NCBI RefSeq assembly: GCF_000802965.1
Contig: NZ_JSAK01000001.1
Location: forward strand, 124,001 to 188,000
Reading direction: 5' to 3'
Length of the DNA: 64,000 bases
Source: Pseudomonas fluorescens
GTDB taxonomy: Bacteria; Pseudomonadota; Gammaproteobacteria; Pseudomonadales; Pseudomonadaceae
Below the pieces are notes generated by a model. The model was not told where the DNA came from. It was given only the letters and a program-made list of their open reading frames with translations, and did not search any database. Made by a program: the position numbers and the translations under genes. This document shows positions 1 through 8,596 of the stretch, piece by piece (position 1 is the stretch's first letter; each line of letters begins with the position of its first letter).

Positions 1-407
1 GCTATCACCGCTGGCTGGCGTTTCTCGGCGACTCGGCCTACGAATTCACCCTGACCCTCAACCGCTGGCTCAACCATTGGCGCGCCCGTTATGGTTACGG
101 TTATTGGTCGCTGTCGGCGTACCTCAAACACAAAGTGAAAACTGCGGTCAGCTTCATCAGCGACTTCGAAGAAGCCATCGCCCATGAGTGCGTCAAGCGC
201 GAACTGCATGGCGTGGTGTGCGGGCACATTCACCATGCCGAGATTCGCAAGGTGGGCGAGGTGGACTACCTCAACTGCGGCGATTGGGTGGAGTCGTGCA
301 CGGCGCTGATCGAGCATTGGGATGGCACGATCGAGTTGTATCGGTTGGCGGATGCCCAGGCGCGGGAGGCAGTGTTGAAGTCATTGAAAATTGCCGAGCC
401 GGCATGA
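1..407 (+). CDS. UDP-2,3-diacylglucosamine diphosphatase-like metallophosphoesterase (C-terminal part)
   Basis: The gene enters from the left edge, with the reading frame starting at base 3, and stops at TGA 405-407, so only about 134 C-terminal residues are visible. The segment contains the metallophosphoesterase metal-site motif CGHIHHAEIR followed by NCGDWVESCTALIE, which is the end of the COG2908 (LpxH-like) calcineurin-type fold. Family members hydrolyse pyrophosphate or phosphate esters with two divalent metals; the residues N-terminal to the window, including the first Asp/His ligands, cannot be seen. Pseudomonads carry a true LpxH elsewhere, so this may be a paralogue with another substrate. 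A REP palindrome follows directly after the stop. Confidence 0.7.
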   Translation, partial: YHRWLAFLGDSAYEFTLTLNRWLNHWRARYGYGYWSLSAYLKHKVKTAVSFISDFEEAIAHECVKRELHGVVCGHIHHAEIRKVGEVDYLNCGDWVESCTALIEHWDGTIELYRLADAQAREAVLKSLKIAEPA

Positions 408-420
408 AGAGCAAAATCAA

Positions 421-492
421 AAGATCGCAGCCTGCGGCAGCTCCTACAGGGAAATGCATTCCTCTGTAGGAGCTGCCGCAGGCTGCGATCTT
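421..492. repeat. REP pair (inverted repeat) between convergent genes
   Basis: Two 29-base arms (421-449 and 464-492) are perfect reverse complements around a 14-base loop and carry the core GTAGGAGCTGCCGCAGGCTG. This is the paired REP (REPIN) form common in P. fluorescens-group genomes. It sits exactly between two convergent genes, and its last base is the first base of the HD gene's stop codon on the opposite strand, so it can act as a hairpin at the end of both transcripts. Confidence 0.9.
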
Positions 493-1088
493 CAGGCAGT
501 CGAATGCTCTTCCATCGCCGCCTTGTAAATCGAGTTCTTCGGCTGCGCAAACAACCGCGCCATCATCGGTTCAAAGAAACTCAGCGGCAGGGTGTCATAC
601 GCCGGGTCAAACGCTGCCGCATCGTACTTGGCACAAAACTCAATGGTCGTCTGGTATTGCGGGTGGTCGCTGAATTGCTCGCGCAGGTGCCGGTCCATGC
701 CCAGGTGATGGAAGAAGTAGTAGCCCTGGAAAATCCCGTGCTTCTCCACCATCCATAAATTCTCGGCACTGACGAACGGCTTGAGGATCGCCGCAGCGAT
801 GTCCGGATGGTTGTAGGAGCCCAGGGTGTCGCCGATGTCGTGGAGCAGGGCGCAGACCACATATTCTTCATCGCGGCCATCACGCCAGGCACGGGTGGCG
901 GTTTGCAGCGAGTGGGTCAGGCGATCCACCGGGAAACCGCCAAAATCACCCTCCAGCAGCTTCAGGTGCGCCACGATCCGGCTCGGCAATTGACGGGCGT
1001 AGGCACTGAAATCCGCGGCGATGATCGCCCAGTCTTCCTGCGTGCCATCTTTCATATGGGTGAAACGGGCATTGGCATTCATCGGCAA
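492..1088 (-). CDS. HD-domain protein (COG4341-type predicted phosphohydrolase/oxygenase)
   Basis: 198 residues with the HD signature LLHDIGDTLGSYNHPD (His83-Asp84) plus His59 and His94 as likely further metal ligands. The length and motif layout match the COG4341 group of small HD proteins, which includes the phosphonate-associated HDIG proteins and is related to the di-iron oxygenase PhnZ. No phosphonate genes are adjacent, so the substrate is unknown; hydrolase versus mixed-valent di-iron oxygenase cannot be decided here. The start lies 12 bases after the stop of the DUF962 gene on the same strand, so the two are probably co-transcribed. Confidence 0.8.
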   Translation of the reverse strand: MPMNANARFTHMKDGTQEDWAIIAADFSAYARQLPSRIVAHLKLLEGDFGGFPVDRLTHSLQTATRAWRDGRDEEYVVCALLHDIGDTLGSYNHPDIAAAILKPFVSAENLWMVEKHGIFQGYYFFHHLGMDRHLREQFSDHPQYQTTIEFCAKYDAAAFDPAYDTLPLSFFEPMMARLFAQPKNSIYKAAMEEHSTA

Positions 1089-1100
1089 TCCTCTTGTGAT

Positions 1101-1412
1101 CTAGAACGGCACGCGTCCCAGAATCATGTCCCGATACATGACGAAATCGCCGAGCAGGCTGTAGAAAGGGTGCTGAAAGGTTGCAGGACGATTCTTCTCA
1201 AAGAAGAAATGTCCGACCCAGGCGAAGCTGTAACCTGCGACCGGCAACACCCACAACAACATCCAGGCACCACGACCGATGGTCAGCGCCAAAATGAAAA
1301 TAACCAGCGTGGTCCCGATGAAGTGCAGTCGTCGGCAAGTGCTGTTGCTGTGTTCGCTGAGGTAATACGGGTAAAACTCAGCGAAGCTGTTGAAACGCTT
1401 GATGTTTTCCAC
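1101..1412 (-). CDS. Mpo1-like / DUF962 membrane protein
   Basis: A small integral membrane protein with the DUF962 pattern: NIKRFNSFAEFYPYYLSEH, then HFIGTTLV, a hydrophobic segment, and the end motif HPFYSLLGDFVMYRDMILG. The yeast relative Mpo1 is an Fe(II)-dependent dioxygenase in alpha-oxidation of 2-hydroxy fatty acids; the conserved histidines (in SEH, LHF, GHFFFE and QHPF) fit that family. I chose the GTG at 1412 (103 residues) because the conserved family block starts there. An ATG at 1487 would add 25 residues without family resemblance; neither start has a strong ribosome site. Probably an operon with the HD gene. Confidence 0.75.
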   Translation of the reverse strand: MENIKRFNSFAEFYPYYLSEHSNSTCRRLHFIGTTLVIFILALTIGRGAWMLLWVLPVAGYSFAWVGHFFFEKNRPATFQHPFYSLLGDFVMYRDMILGRVPF

Positions 1413-1573
1413 GACCGCGGTCTCTGTGGTTATTGTTCTGGCTGCAAGTTGTTCTGCGGGTAGCTTATTTGAGTCTAGAGTGATCATTGGCGCCAGCCAG
1501 TGACAATAGGCGCCACTTTAGTATCCTTCGGTAAATTCGCCGCGACAGACGGCTCACCAAGACAGTAAACGCC

Positions 1574-2635
1574 ATGAGCGAAAGAACGACTTCTGCAAGC
1601 TGGGCAATGGGGATTGTCAAAGCACTGGAAATGGACGGCCTGGATTGCCGGGCTCTGTTCAAACAGCTGGGGCTTGACTTCGCGGCACTGGATGATCCGG
1701 ATGCCCGCTTCCCGCAAGATTCCATGACACGACTGTGGCAACGTGCGGTTGAGCTGTCCGGCAACCCGGCGATCGGCCTCAACATGGGCAAAGTGGTGCG
1801 ACCGGCACAGTTTCATGTGACCGGCTACGCCTTGATGTCCAGTCAGACCCTGGCCGAAGGCTTCAAGCGACTGGTGCGCTACCAGCGGATCATTGCCGAA
1901 AGCGCTGATCTGAGTTTCCGCCTGCTGGATGAGGGCTACGCGTTGATCCTGACCGTGCACGGCGATCATCTGCCGCCAACCCGGCAAAGCGCTGAAGCCT
2001 CGCTGGCCTGCGCCCTGGCGCTGTGCGGCTGGCTGACCGGGCGCACGCTGCAGCCGCGCAAAGTGCTGGTGCAGGGCGATCAACCGGCCAATCTCGAACC
2101 TTACAAGCAAGCTTTCCATGCGCCGCTGGTGTTCAACGCGCCGTACGATGCATTGATTTTTGAACGCGCGGACATGGAAGCGCCGCTGCCGACCGCCAAC
2201 GAGGCCATGGCGCTGTTGCATGACCGCTTTGCCGGCGAATACCTGGCGCGGTTCTCCGAGAGTCGTGTCACGCACAAGGCGCGGCAGGTATTATGCCGAT
2301 TGCTGCCCCAGGGCGAACCCAAACGCGATGCGGTGGCGCAGACGCTGCACCTGTCGCAACGCACCTTGCAGCGGCGTTTACAGGAGGAGGGCACAAGTTT
2401 TCAGACGTTGCTCGACGATACCCGTCGTGAGCTGGCCGAGCAGTATCTGGCGCAACCGACCATGACCCTGCTGGAAATTGCCTACCTGCTGGGGTTCGCC
2501 GATCCGAGCAACTTCTTCCGCGCCTTCCGCCGCTGGTTCGACGCCACTCCCGGCGAGTACCGGGCGCGGTTGCTGGAAACGCCTGCGCCGGTCAGTGACG
2601 CCAGAACGCCGGAATACACAGCACAAACACCGTAA
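1574..2635 (+). CDS. AraC family transcriptional regulator (arabinose-binding-domain subgroup)
   Basis: 353 residues. The first ~200 form the AraC-type ligand-binding domain seen in OruR-like Pseudomonas regulators (GLNMGKVVRPAQFHVTGYALMS region). Residues ~235-335 carry two helix-turn-helix units: VAQTLHLSQRTLQRRLQEEG and the C-terminal IAYLLGFADPSNFFRAFRRW signature. It reads divergently from the DUF962/HD pair, whose control is a reasonable guess only. The 3' end overlaps the end of trkH by 44 bases on the opposite strand. Ligand and regulon unknown. Confidence 0.85.
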   Translation: MSERTTSASWAMGIVKALEMDGLDCRALFKQLGLDFAALDDPDARFPQDSMTRLWQRAVELSGNPAIGLNMGKVVRPAQFHVTGYALMSSQTLAEGFKRLVRYQRIIAESADLSFRLLDEGYALILTVHGDHLPPTRQSAEASLACALALCGWLTGRTLQPRKVLVQGDQPANLEPYKQAFHAPLVFNAPYDALIFERADMEAPLPTANEAMALLHDRFAGEYLARFSESRVTHKARQVLCRLLPQGEPKRDAVAQTLHLSQRTLQRRLQEEGTSFQTLLDDTRRELAEQYLAQPTMTLLEIAYLLGFADPSNFFRAFRRWFDATPGEYRARLLETPAPVSDARTPEYTAQTP

Positions 2636-4046
2636 TGATCTCCAGTCGGCCCAAGAGCATGCCGAACGAGAGAATCCACTTGGCCGCGTCCGGCAGGGAA
2701 GCGAAGTTACCTGCCGGGCCGATGGTCTCGCCCAGTCCCGGGCCGACGCCGGAAACGGTACTGGCCGCGCCGGTGAGGGCGGTCATCCAGTCCACACCGA
2801 GCAGCGACAGCAGCAGCGCGATCACGCAGATGGTGATGGCAAAGAAGAACGAAAAGGTCAGGATCGACCGCACAATCTCTTCGTCGAGTCGGTGACCGTT
2901 GTACTTCTGCTTGATCACCGCGCGGGGGTGAATCAACTGGTTAAGGTTGGCCTTGAGCAGGATGTAGGCGACCTGGAAACGGAAAATCTTGATCCCGCCC
3001 GCCGTCGAACCGGAACAGCCGCCAACAAAGCCCAGATAGAAGAACAGCATCAGCGAGAAATTTCCCCACAGGCTGTAGTCCCCCAGTGCGAAACCGGTGG
3101 TCGTTACCACTGACGTCACGTTCAGCGCCACATGTCGCAGCGCTTCCAGCCAATGCAGCTTGGTGGTCCACCAGTACCAGGTGCCCAACACCAGCCAGGT
3201 CACCAGCAACATGCCGAGCAAACCTTGAACCTGTTGATCCTTGATCAACGCGCGGCGGTTACCGCGCAGGGTCGCCACGTACAGGGTGAACGGCAGGCTG
3301 CCGAGAATCATGATGACGATTGCAACCCAGTGCACCGCCGGTTGCGTCCACTTGGCCAGGGATTGGTCCGAGGTGGAGAAACCGCCGGTGGAAATCGCCG
3401 ACATCGCATGGTTGATCGCATCGAACGGGCTCATCCCAGCCCACCAGAACGCCAGGCTGCCGAAAATGGTAATGCCGACGTAGGCCGCTACGATCAATCG
3501 CGCCACCATGTGCGAACGGGGCATGACTTTTTCGGAACGGTCTGACGACTCGGTCTGAAACAGCCTCATGCCACCGATGCGCAGCAGTGGCAGAATTGCA
3601 ACCGCCATGCCGATAAAGCCGATGCCGCCGATCCAGTGCAGCAATGAGCGCCACATCAGGATGCCGGGGGACATGTCGTCCAGGTGATTAAGGACTGTCG
3701 AACCGGTGGCAGTGATGCCGGACATGCTTTCGAAGAACGAGTCGGTATAGCTGATGTGTTGGGTCAACAAAAACGGCAGTGCGGCAAAGATGCACACCAC
3801 CAGCCAACTGCTGACGGTCAGCAGGTACATGTCCCGTGGTCGCAGGTGTACGTGCTCGGGGCGTCCGGGAACGACCATCGCCAGGCCGGCGACAAAGGTG
3901 ATCATGCTGGCCCAGAGAAACGAAGGCAGGTCGCCGGTGCGATCGAAGATCACCAGCGTGGCCATGGGCACGACCATGGCGATAGCCAGGGTTATCAGGA
4001 AGATGCCGATGATGAAACCAATGAGACGTAAGGTCGGCAACGCCAT
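2592..4046 (-). CDS. trkH: Trk potassium uptake protein TrkH/TrkG
   Basis: 484 residues, the usual TrkH length, and strongly hydrophobic throughout. Four pore-loop repeats are visible with the potassium filter glycines: GITATGSTVL, AISTGGFSTSD, VVTTTGFALGD and AASTVSGVGPGLGE, plus the conserved GGCSGSTAGGIKIFR segment. TrkH forms the inner-membrane channel-like subunit that imports K+ with the cytosolic NAD/ATP-binding protein TrkA, which is not in this window. Monocistronic here, convergent with the AraC gene. Confidence 0.95.
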   Translation of the reverse strand: MALPTLRLIGFIIGIFLITLAIAMVVPMATLVIFDRTGDLPSFLWASMITFVAGLAMVVPGRPEHVHLRPRDMYLLTVSSWLVVCIFAALPFLLTQHISYTDSFFESMSGITATGSTVLNHLDDMSPGILMWRSLLHWIGGIGFIGMAVAILPLLRIGGMRLFQTESSDRSEKVMPRSHMVARLIVAAYVGITIFGSLAFWWAGMSPFDAINHAMSAISTGGFSTSDQSLAKWTQPAVHWVAIVIMILGSLPFTLYVATLRGNRRALIKDQQVQGLLGMLLVTWLVLGTWYWWTTKLHWLEALRHVALNVTSVVTTTGFALGDYSLWGNFSLMLFFYLGFVGGCSGSTAGGIKIFRFQVAYILLKANLNQLIHPRAVIKQKYNGHRLDEEIVRSILTFSFFFAITICVIALLLSLLGVDWMTALTGAASTVSGVGPGLGETIGPAGNFASLPDAAKWILSFGMLLGRLEIITVFVLCIPAFWRH

Positions 4047-4167
4047 GAATTCCGCTCGGCTGAAATAAGGAAGGGCGCCATTCTACCTGCGGGGCAGGGC
4101 ATGTAAACCGGCACTCTGAAGGTGGATACCGCTAGAATAGCCAAACATTTTTTTCAGGAGGTGGCCG

Positions 4168-4734
4168 ATGCAGGCTCTCGACGTTTTGCTCAACCGTGTT
4201 TCCGTCCCGCGACTGATCGAGCCGGCCCCTACCCAGGAACAGCGCGAAGCGCTGTTTGGCGCCGCCATGCGGGCTCCGGATCACGGTCATTTGCAGCCTT
4301 GGCGTTTCCTGACTGTCGAAGGCGCGGCGCGTGAGCAAATGGGCGAGTTGCTGGCTGAAGCGGCGAAGCAGCAGGACGGCGAAGTCACTGAAGCGGCGAT
4401 CGACAAGGCGCGCAACGGTCCACTGCGTGCACCGCTGGTGGTCGTGGTGATTGCGCGTGTGCAGGATCACGTCAAATATCCGAAGTCCGAGCAGTTGCTG
4501 GCGGCGGGTTGTGCGGCGCACGGGATTTTGTTGGCGGCCTATGCGCAAGGGATTGGCGCGGTGTGGCGTACGGGTGATCTGGCTTACTCGCCGCATGTGG
4601 CCAAGGGGTTGGGCCTGGCGGAAGGGGAGGAGGTGATTGCGTTTCTTTACCTTGGCACGCCGCAGAAAGAACCTCGGGTAGCGGAGAAGGTTGATCTGGC
4701 GGAGTTTGTCAGCGCCTGGCCCGGTAAAGCCTGA
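4168..4734 (+). CDS. Nitroreductase family protein (YdjA-like)
   Basis: 188 residues beginning MQALDVLLNRVSVPRL and containing the FMN-contact block AMRAPDHGHLQPWRF, then GCAAHGILLAAYAQGIGAVWRTG, as in E. coli YdjA. YdjA-type enzymes are small dimeric NAD(P)H:FMN oxidoreductases whose physiological substrate is unsettled. The start is supported by the strong Shine-Dalgarno CAGGAGG about seven bases upstream. Single gene followed by a REP pair; nothing nearby suggests the substrate. Confidence 0.88.
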   Translation: MQALDVLLNRVSVPRLIEPAPTQEQREALFGAAMRAPDHGHLQPWRFLTVEGAAREQMGELLAEAAKQQDGEVTEAAIDKARNGPLRAPLVVVVIARVQDHVKYPKSEQLLAAGCAAHGILLAAYAQGIGAVWRTGDLAYSPHVAKGLGLAEGEEVIAFLYLGTPQKEPRVAEKVDLAEFVSAWPGKA

Positions 4735-4746
4735 CACCGCAAAACC

Positions 4747-4840
4747 TGTAGGAGCAAGCTTGCTCGCGATGGCGGCAGAAGCTTCAACACTGAAGTGACT
4801 GATAGACCGCTATCGCGAGCAGGCTCGCTCCCACAGGGGT
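4747..4840. repeat. REP pair between convergent nitroreductase and cpxS
   Basis: Arms TGTAGGAGCAAGCTTGCTCGCGA (about 4747) and TCGCGAGCAGGCTCGCTCCCACA (ending about 4837) are imperfect reverse complements around a ~45-base spacer. This is the 'GAGCNNGCTCGC' REP subtype, different from the 'GCTGCCGNAGGCTGC' subtype at the left edge. It occupies nearly all of the gap between two convergent genes. Confidence 0.88.
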
Positions 4841-6184
4841 TCAAGGTTGGACGACGGCCCCCGGCACCAACGGCAATTCCAGACTGGCAATAAACCCACC
4901 CTCCGGATGATTGGCCAGCACCAGACTCCCGCCGTGGCGCTCCGCCGCTCGGCGTGCAATGGCCAATCCCAAACCATGCCCCGCCGCTGTCTGCCCCGGC
5001 GCTCGGAAGAACGGCTCACCGAGCTGATTCAAATGCGCCGAATCGACCCCCGGCCCATGGTCGCGCACGGTCACCACAATCCGCTCCCCGTGACGCAACG
5101 CCTGCATTTCAATCGGCAGGCCGCCCACCGGATTGAAGCGTTGGGCGTTACGCAGCAGGTTGTCGACGGCGCGCTCGATCATGGTCGGCCAGCCTTTCAG
5201 ACTTAGTTGCGTCTCGGCCTCGAGATGGACGAGTTGATCCGGTGAACCCAGTTGCGCATCTTTTTGCAGGGTGTTGAGCAAAGCGTTGAGATCCACGTCT
5301 TCAGCGCTGGCGTTGTCGGCATCGACCCGCGCCAGCACCAGGATTTCACTGATCAGCGCTTCGAGCCGGTCGCATTCGCGAGTCAGGCGCGGCCAGAGTT
5401 TTTCCCGCTCTTCCGGATTGGCCCGCTCGGCCAACGCCAGCGCAATGCGCAGCCGGGCAAGCGGGGAGCGCAGTTCGTGAGACACGTCCCGCAGCAATTG
5501 CCGTTGGCTGCCGATCAGGCTTTGCAGGCGTGCGCCCATGCGGTTGAAGTCGTTGGCCAGCACGCCGAATTCGTCGCGGCGGTTGGCCAGTTTGACCAGG
5601 CTGTTTTGCTGGTAAGTGGTTTGCCCAAGGTCATGCACCGCGCCGCGCAATCGGCTGAGCGGGCGGGTGATGGAAAAGGTCACCAGCAGGCTGAACAGGG
5701 TCAATACCACAAGGGCGATACCTAGCGCACTCAACGGCCACAGCAAGCTTTCGCGATGCCAGGCGTCGAGTTCCGGGTGTGGAATGCGGTAGATGAACAG
5801 GTAGGTGTCACCACTTTTGTCGCTGGTGAACTCATCGGTGAGGCGCCGCCACGGCAGGCGACGATCATCGTTGTTCTGCCGCGCCTCAAACGCCGCCGCG
5901 CGCCTTGGGAAGGTGCCGCGCACCACCGGGTCGCCGCTCTCGTTGAGCACCTGGACGTCGATATGATATTGGCGTTTGCGCTGCTCAAGAATGTCCTGGG
6001 CTGCATCTTCGCCCTGGGTTTCGTAGGTCTGCGTCCATTGCTCGGCCAGCGTGTTAAGGCCCGGATGGCGACTGAGTATCCACGCGTCCTGGTTGAGCAT
6101 GTGCCCGAGCAGAATGGAGAGCCCTGCAACCAGAGCGATGGCCAGCCAGAAGCTGGCCAGAATCCGCCAGAACAATGAGCGCAC
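4841..6184 (-). CDS. cpxS: Cpx-type sensor histidine kinase
   Basis: 447 residues: a transmembrane helix at ~8-28, a periplasmic sensor region ~29-148, a second helix ~150-172, HAMP (ITRPLSRLRGAVHDLG), HisKA with phosphoacceptor His236 in RDVSHELRSPLARLR, and an HATPase with N-box DNLLRNAQRF and G-boxes DHGPGVD and GHGLGLAIARR. It is separated from the Spy-like gene by a terminator and a REP pair but faces the same way as cpxR, the order known for the P. aeruginosa CpxR/CpxS locus. The likely role is sensing envelope stress and phosphorylating the response regulator at 7086-7763. Confidence 0.88.
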   Translation of the reverse strand: MRSLFWRILASFWLAIALVAGLSILLGHMLNQDAWILSRHPGLNTLAEQWTQTYETQGEDAAQDILEQRKRQYHIDVQVLNESGDPVVRGTFPRRAAAFEARQNNDDRRLPWRRLTDEFTSDKSGDTYLFIYRIPHPELDAWHRESLLWPLSALGIALVVLTLFSLLVTFSITRPLSRLRGAVHDLGQTTYQQNSLVKLANRRDEFGVLANDFNRMGARLQSLIGSQRQLLRDVSHELRSPLARLRIALALAERANPEEREKLWPRLTRECDRLEALISEILVLARVDADNASAEDVDLNALLNTLQKDAQLGSPDQLVHLEAETQLSLKGWPTMIERAVDNLLRNAQRFNPVGGLPIEMQALRHGERIVVTVRDHGPGVDSAHLNQLGEPFFRAPGQTAAGHGLGLAIARRAAERHGGSLVLANHPEGGFIASLELPLVPGAVVQP

Positions 6185-6212
6185 AGAAAATCCTCAAACA
6201 AACATAAATCCA

Positions 6213-6312
6213 TGTAGGAGCGAGCCTGCTCGCGATGGACGTCAACGATAACGCGGGGGATCAGGCAACAGGTGTTGTCTATGCGCTTTTCGCGAGCAGG
6301 CTCGCTCCTACA
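6213..6312. repeat. REP pair upstream of cpxS
   Basis: Two near-perfect inverted arms (from 6213 and ending at 6312) with core TGTAGGAGCGAGCCTGCTCGCGA, separated by about 54 bases. It lies between cpxS and the terminator that follows the Spy-like gene, so it splits the cpx locus. Confidence 0.88.
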
Positions 6313-6329
6313 GTAGATCAAAAGCAATG

Positions 6330-6358
6330 AGGCCCAACGGTGTTCAACCGTTGGGCCT
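6330..6358 (-). terminator. Rho-independent terminator after the Spy-like gene
   Basis: A perfect 11-bp stem (AGGCCCAACGG, 6330-6340, with its complement 6348-6358) and a 7-base loop, followed on the minus strand by a T-rich stretch (CATTGCTTTT). It lies 12 bases beyond the stop of the Spy-like gene, so cpxS probably needs readthrough or its own promoter. Confidence 0.8.
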
Positions 6359-6370
6359 GGGGTTAGCGCA

Positions 6371-6820
6371 TTATTGCGCTTTTTGTGCCTGTTGCGCTTT
6401 CCAGGCCTTGAACTCGGCCCATTCGGCGCGACGCTCAGCTTGTTTCTTCTGGATCTCGTCGAATTGCTTCTGTTGATCCGGCTTCAGCAAGGCGCGTACG
6501 TCGGCTTCAGCTTTTTTGTGGTTGGCAGCCATTTCGTCTTTCATGGCTTTCTGATCGGCTGGCGAGAGTTTTTCCAGGTACTTGTCGACCACTTGCTTAC
6601 GCTCGTGCATCTGCTCGCCCATGATCTTGCGGATCTGTTCACGCTGTTCGCGGCTCAGGTCCAGTTGGCTGTACGGGCCTTTGCCGTGCATGCCGTGCAT
6701 CTGACCGCCGTGGCGCGAACCGTCCATCGGGCCACCCATCGGGCCGGCGCCTTCAGGCATGGCCATGGCAACGGTCGGCAGAGCGGCGGCGAACATCAGA
6801 GCGATAAGAGTCTTGCGCAT
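6371..6820 (-). CDS. Periplasmic Spy/CpxP family protein
   Basis: 149 residues with a signal peptide (cut after about AMA, residue 20), a Gly/Met/His-rich stretch with MGGPMDGSRHGGQMHGMHG, then helical LTxxQ-like repeats: LSREQREQIRKIM and LSPADQKAMKDEM. E. coli CpxP and Spy are periplasmic chaperones; CpxP also damps the sensor kinase. The gene sits between cpxR and cpxS on the same strand, the expected place for a CpxP-like regulator. The Met/His-rich N-terminal part could bind metal, which is inference only. Confidence 0.85.
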   Translation of the reverse strand: MRKTLIALMFAAALPTVAMAMPEGAGPMGGPMDGSRHGGQMHGMHGKGPYSQLDLSREQREQIRKIMGEQMHERKQVVDKYLEKLSPADQKAMKDEMAANHKKAEADVRALLKPDQQKQFDEIQKKQAERRAEWAEFKAWKAQQAQKAQ

Positions 6821-6950
6821 GGTGAATCTCCTTGTCTCATTCCCGGTACGTTCCGGATGAGTTCAGATTACGCAGATCAAGGTCAGTGGCGGTCAGCGGT
6901 ACGTAAAGCTTGGGTAAAGATGGTTTTCCGCCGACCTGACAAACATCAAC

Positions 6951-7040
6951 CCCGTAGGAGCTGCCGAAGGCTGCGATCTTTTGATTTTGTTTTTCAAGAT
7001 CAAGATCAAAAGATCGCAGACTTCGGCAGCTCCTACGGGG
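6951..7040. repeat. REP pair between cpxR and the Spy-like gene
   Basis: Long inverted repeat with arms beginning CCCGTAGGAGCTGCCGAAGG (6951) and ending in the complementary block at 7040. The central part (TTTTGATTTTG / AAGATCAAGATC) extends the stem, so the whole 90 bases can fold into one hairpin in the cpxR-spy intergenic region. Confidence 0.9.
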
Positions 7041-7085
7041 ACCGTGTAAAAGCCGGCTTGCTGGCGATCCAGGCGACGCGGTGTG

Positions 7086-7763
7086 TCAGAGGCTGTAGTA
7101 ATAACCGCGGCTACGCAGCGCAACGATGCGCGGACGGCCATCGGGGTGCGGGCCGATCTTCTTGCGCAGGTTGCTGACGTGCATGTCGAGGCTGCGGTCG
7201 TACAGGGTCAGCTTGCGGCCGAGGGCGATTTGCGCCAGTTCCTGTTTGTCCAGTGGCTCGCCGGGCTGCTTGAGCAAGGCTTCCAACAGACGGCTTTCGG
7301 AAACGGTGAGGGTGAATTCCTGTTCATCGATGCTGACCACGCCACGCACCGGGCTGAAACACAGGTCGCCCAGTTCCACCTGGCTGGACACCGCCGCCGG
7401 GTGGCTGCGGCGCAATACGGCGCGCAGGCGGGCGGTCAGTTCCCGAGGGTCGCAGGGTTTGGCCAGGTAATCGTCGGCGCCGAGTTCCAGGCCGAGGATG
7501 CGGTCCAGCGGTTCGCCGCGGGCCGACAGCATCAGCACCGGCAAGTCCGGATGATCGCTGCGCAACTGCTTGAGCAATTCCAGGCCGCTGCCATCGGGCA
7601 ACATCACATCCAGCACCACGGCCGCCGGGGAGGTTTCGGCCAGCGCCCGACGAGCGCTCTGGCCATCGTGACAGGCGCGGACCTGAAACCCTTCCTGGCT
7701 CAGCCAACTGCTCAGGAGCTCGCACAGCTCCTGGTCATCATCAATTAGTAACAGCTCGCTCAT
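7086..7763 (-). CDS. cpxR: OmpR-family response regulator, CpxR type
   Basis: 225 residues. Receiver domain: acidic pocket DDD (8-10), phosphoacceptor Asp52 in VVLDVMLPDGSG, Lys102 in YLAKPCD. C-terminal winged helix ~125-225 with LDMHVSNLRKKIG and RSRGYYY typical of OmpR/PhoB regulators. It is transcribed with the membrane-anchored coiled-coil gene upstream (gap 7 bases) and precedes the Spy-like gene and cpxS, so it should be the partner of that kinase in envelope-stress control. Confidence 0.9.
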   Translation of the reverse strand: MSELLLIDDDQELCELLSSWLSQEGFQVRACHDGQSARRALAETSPAAVVLDVMLPDGSGLELLKQLRSDHPDLPVLMLSARGEPLDRILGLELGADDYLAKPCDPRELTARLRAVLRRSHPAAVSSQVELGDLCFSPVRGVVSIDEQEFTLTVSESRLLEALLKQPGEPLDKQELAQIALGRKLTLYDRSLDMHVSNLRKKIGPHPDGRPRIVALRSRGYYYSL

Positions 7764-7770
7764 GACTCAC

Positions 7771-8184
7771 TCAATTTAGCCATTGTCGACGTTTTCGACT
7801 TGCCCCACTGGCGAAGATACCGCAGAGCAGGGCCAATAGCGCTACTCCGGCGCCGATGACAAACCACTGCTGCTGATCAGTCAACAAGCGCGGTATCGAA
7901 CTGCCGGCCTGCACTTCCTTGAGTTGCAGCTTCAGACGCTGGTTCTCCTGGCGCAACCGGACCAGTTGGGCGCTTTCGCGTTCACCATCGGCTGTTTGCA
8001 ATTGTTTGTTCAGCTCTTCCCGTTGCCGCTCGCTTTCCTTCAAGCGTTGCTGCAACTCGTTAATCTGGGTGCCGGCGCTCAGGGACAGCGGCGTCGAGCT
8101 TGCGCCCTCGGCGTGTTCTTCACCGTGGGCGGGGGCCACGATCGACAACGTGACCAACATCAGACACAACGGACCTTTGCGCAT
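7771..8184 (-). CDS. Membrane-anchored coiled-coil protein, unknown function
   Basis: 137 residues from the ATG at 8184, chosen for its AGGAG ribosome site and because a signal peptide (RKGPLCLMLVTLSIVAPAHG) follows at once; an upstream in-frame ATG at 8280 gives no signal peptide. The middle (about 40-100) is a coiled coil rich in Glu/Gln/Leu (INELQQRLKESERQREELNK), followed by one transmembrane helix (WFVIGAGVALLALLCGIF) and a short basic cytoplasmic tail. That layout resembles the C-terminal half of TIGR04211/YgiM-type proteins without their SH3 domain. It lies just upstream of cpxR; a role in envelope sensing is inference. Confidence 0.7.
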   Translation of the reverse strand: MRKGPLCLMLVTLSIVAPAHGEEHAEGASSTPLSLSAGTQINELQQRLKESERQREELNKQLQTADGERESAQLVRLRQENQRLKLQLKEVQAGSSIPRLLTDQQQWFVIGAGVALLALLCGIFASGASRKRRQWLN

Positions 8185-8295
8185 CGCGACTCCTGGTTCC
8201 AATACGAGTATTGGGGAAGTTGTCGGCCGGCAAACGAGAATAATGAGCGATTGAGAGCGCGATGAACCGACAAGGTTCACCGCGCAGAGAGGAAA

Positions 8296-8595
8296 TTACG
8301 GCAGGACTTGCTTGAACGGCTTGACCGAAACGTTGGCGTAGACGCCGGCGGCGATGTACGGATCGGCGTCGGCCCAGGCCTGGGCGGCGCTCAGGGAGTC
8401 GAATTCGGCAACGATCAGGCTGCCGGTGAAACCCGCCGCGCCCGGATCATTGCTGTCGACCGCCGGGTGCGGGCCGGCCAATACGATACGACCTTCGCCC
8501 TTGAGCACTTGCAGGCGCTCAAGGTGAGCAGGCCGTGCGGCCAGGCGGGCTTCCAGGGAGTTGGCGACGTCTGTGGCAATGATTGCGTAAAGCAT
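8296..8595 (-). CDS. yciI: YciI family protein
   Basis: 99 residues, [29 protein letters not shown], then the conserved [11 protein letters not shown] and [22 protein letters not shown]. These are the two hallmark segments of the YCII fold with its conserved His/Asp pair. E. coli YciI is a small dimeric protein of unproven enzymatic role. The gene begins one base from the end of yciB on the same strand, the usual Pseudomonas pairing. Confidence 0.92.
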   Translation of the reverse strand: MLYAIIATDVANSLEARLAARPAHLERLQVLKGEGRIVLAGPHPAVDSNDPGAAGFTGSLIVAEFDSLSAAQAWADADPYIAAGVYANVSVKPFKQVLP

Positions 8596-8596
8596 G

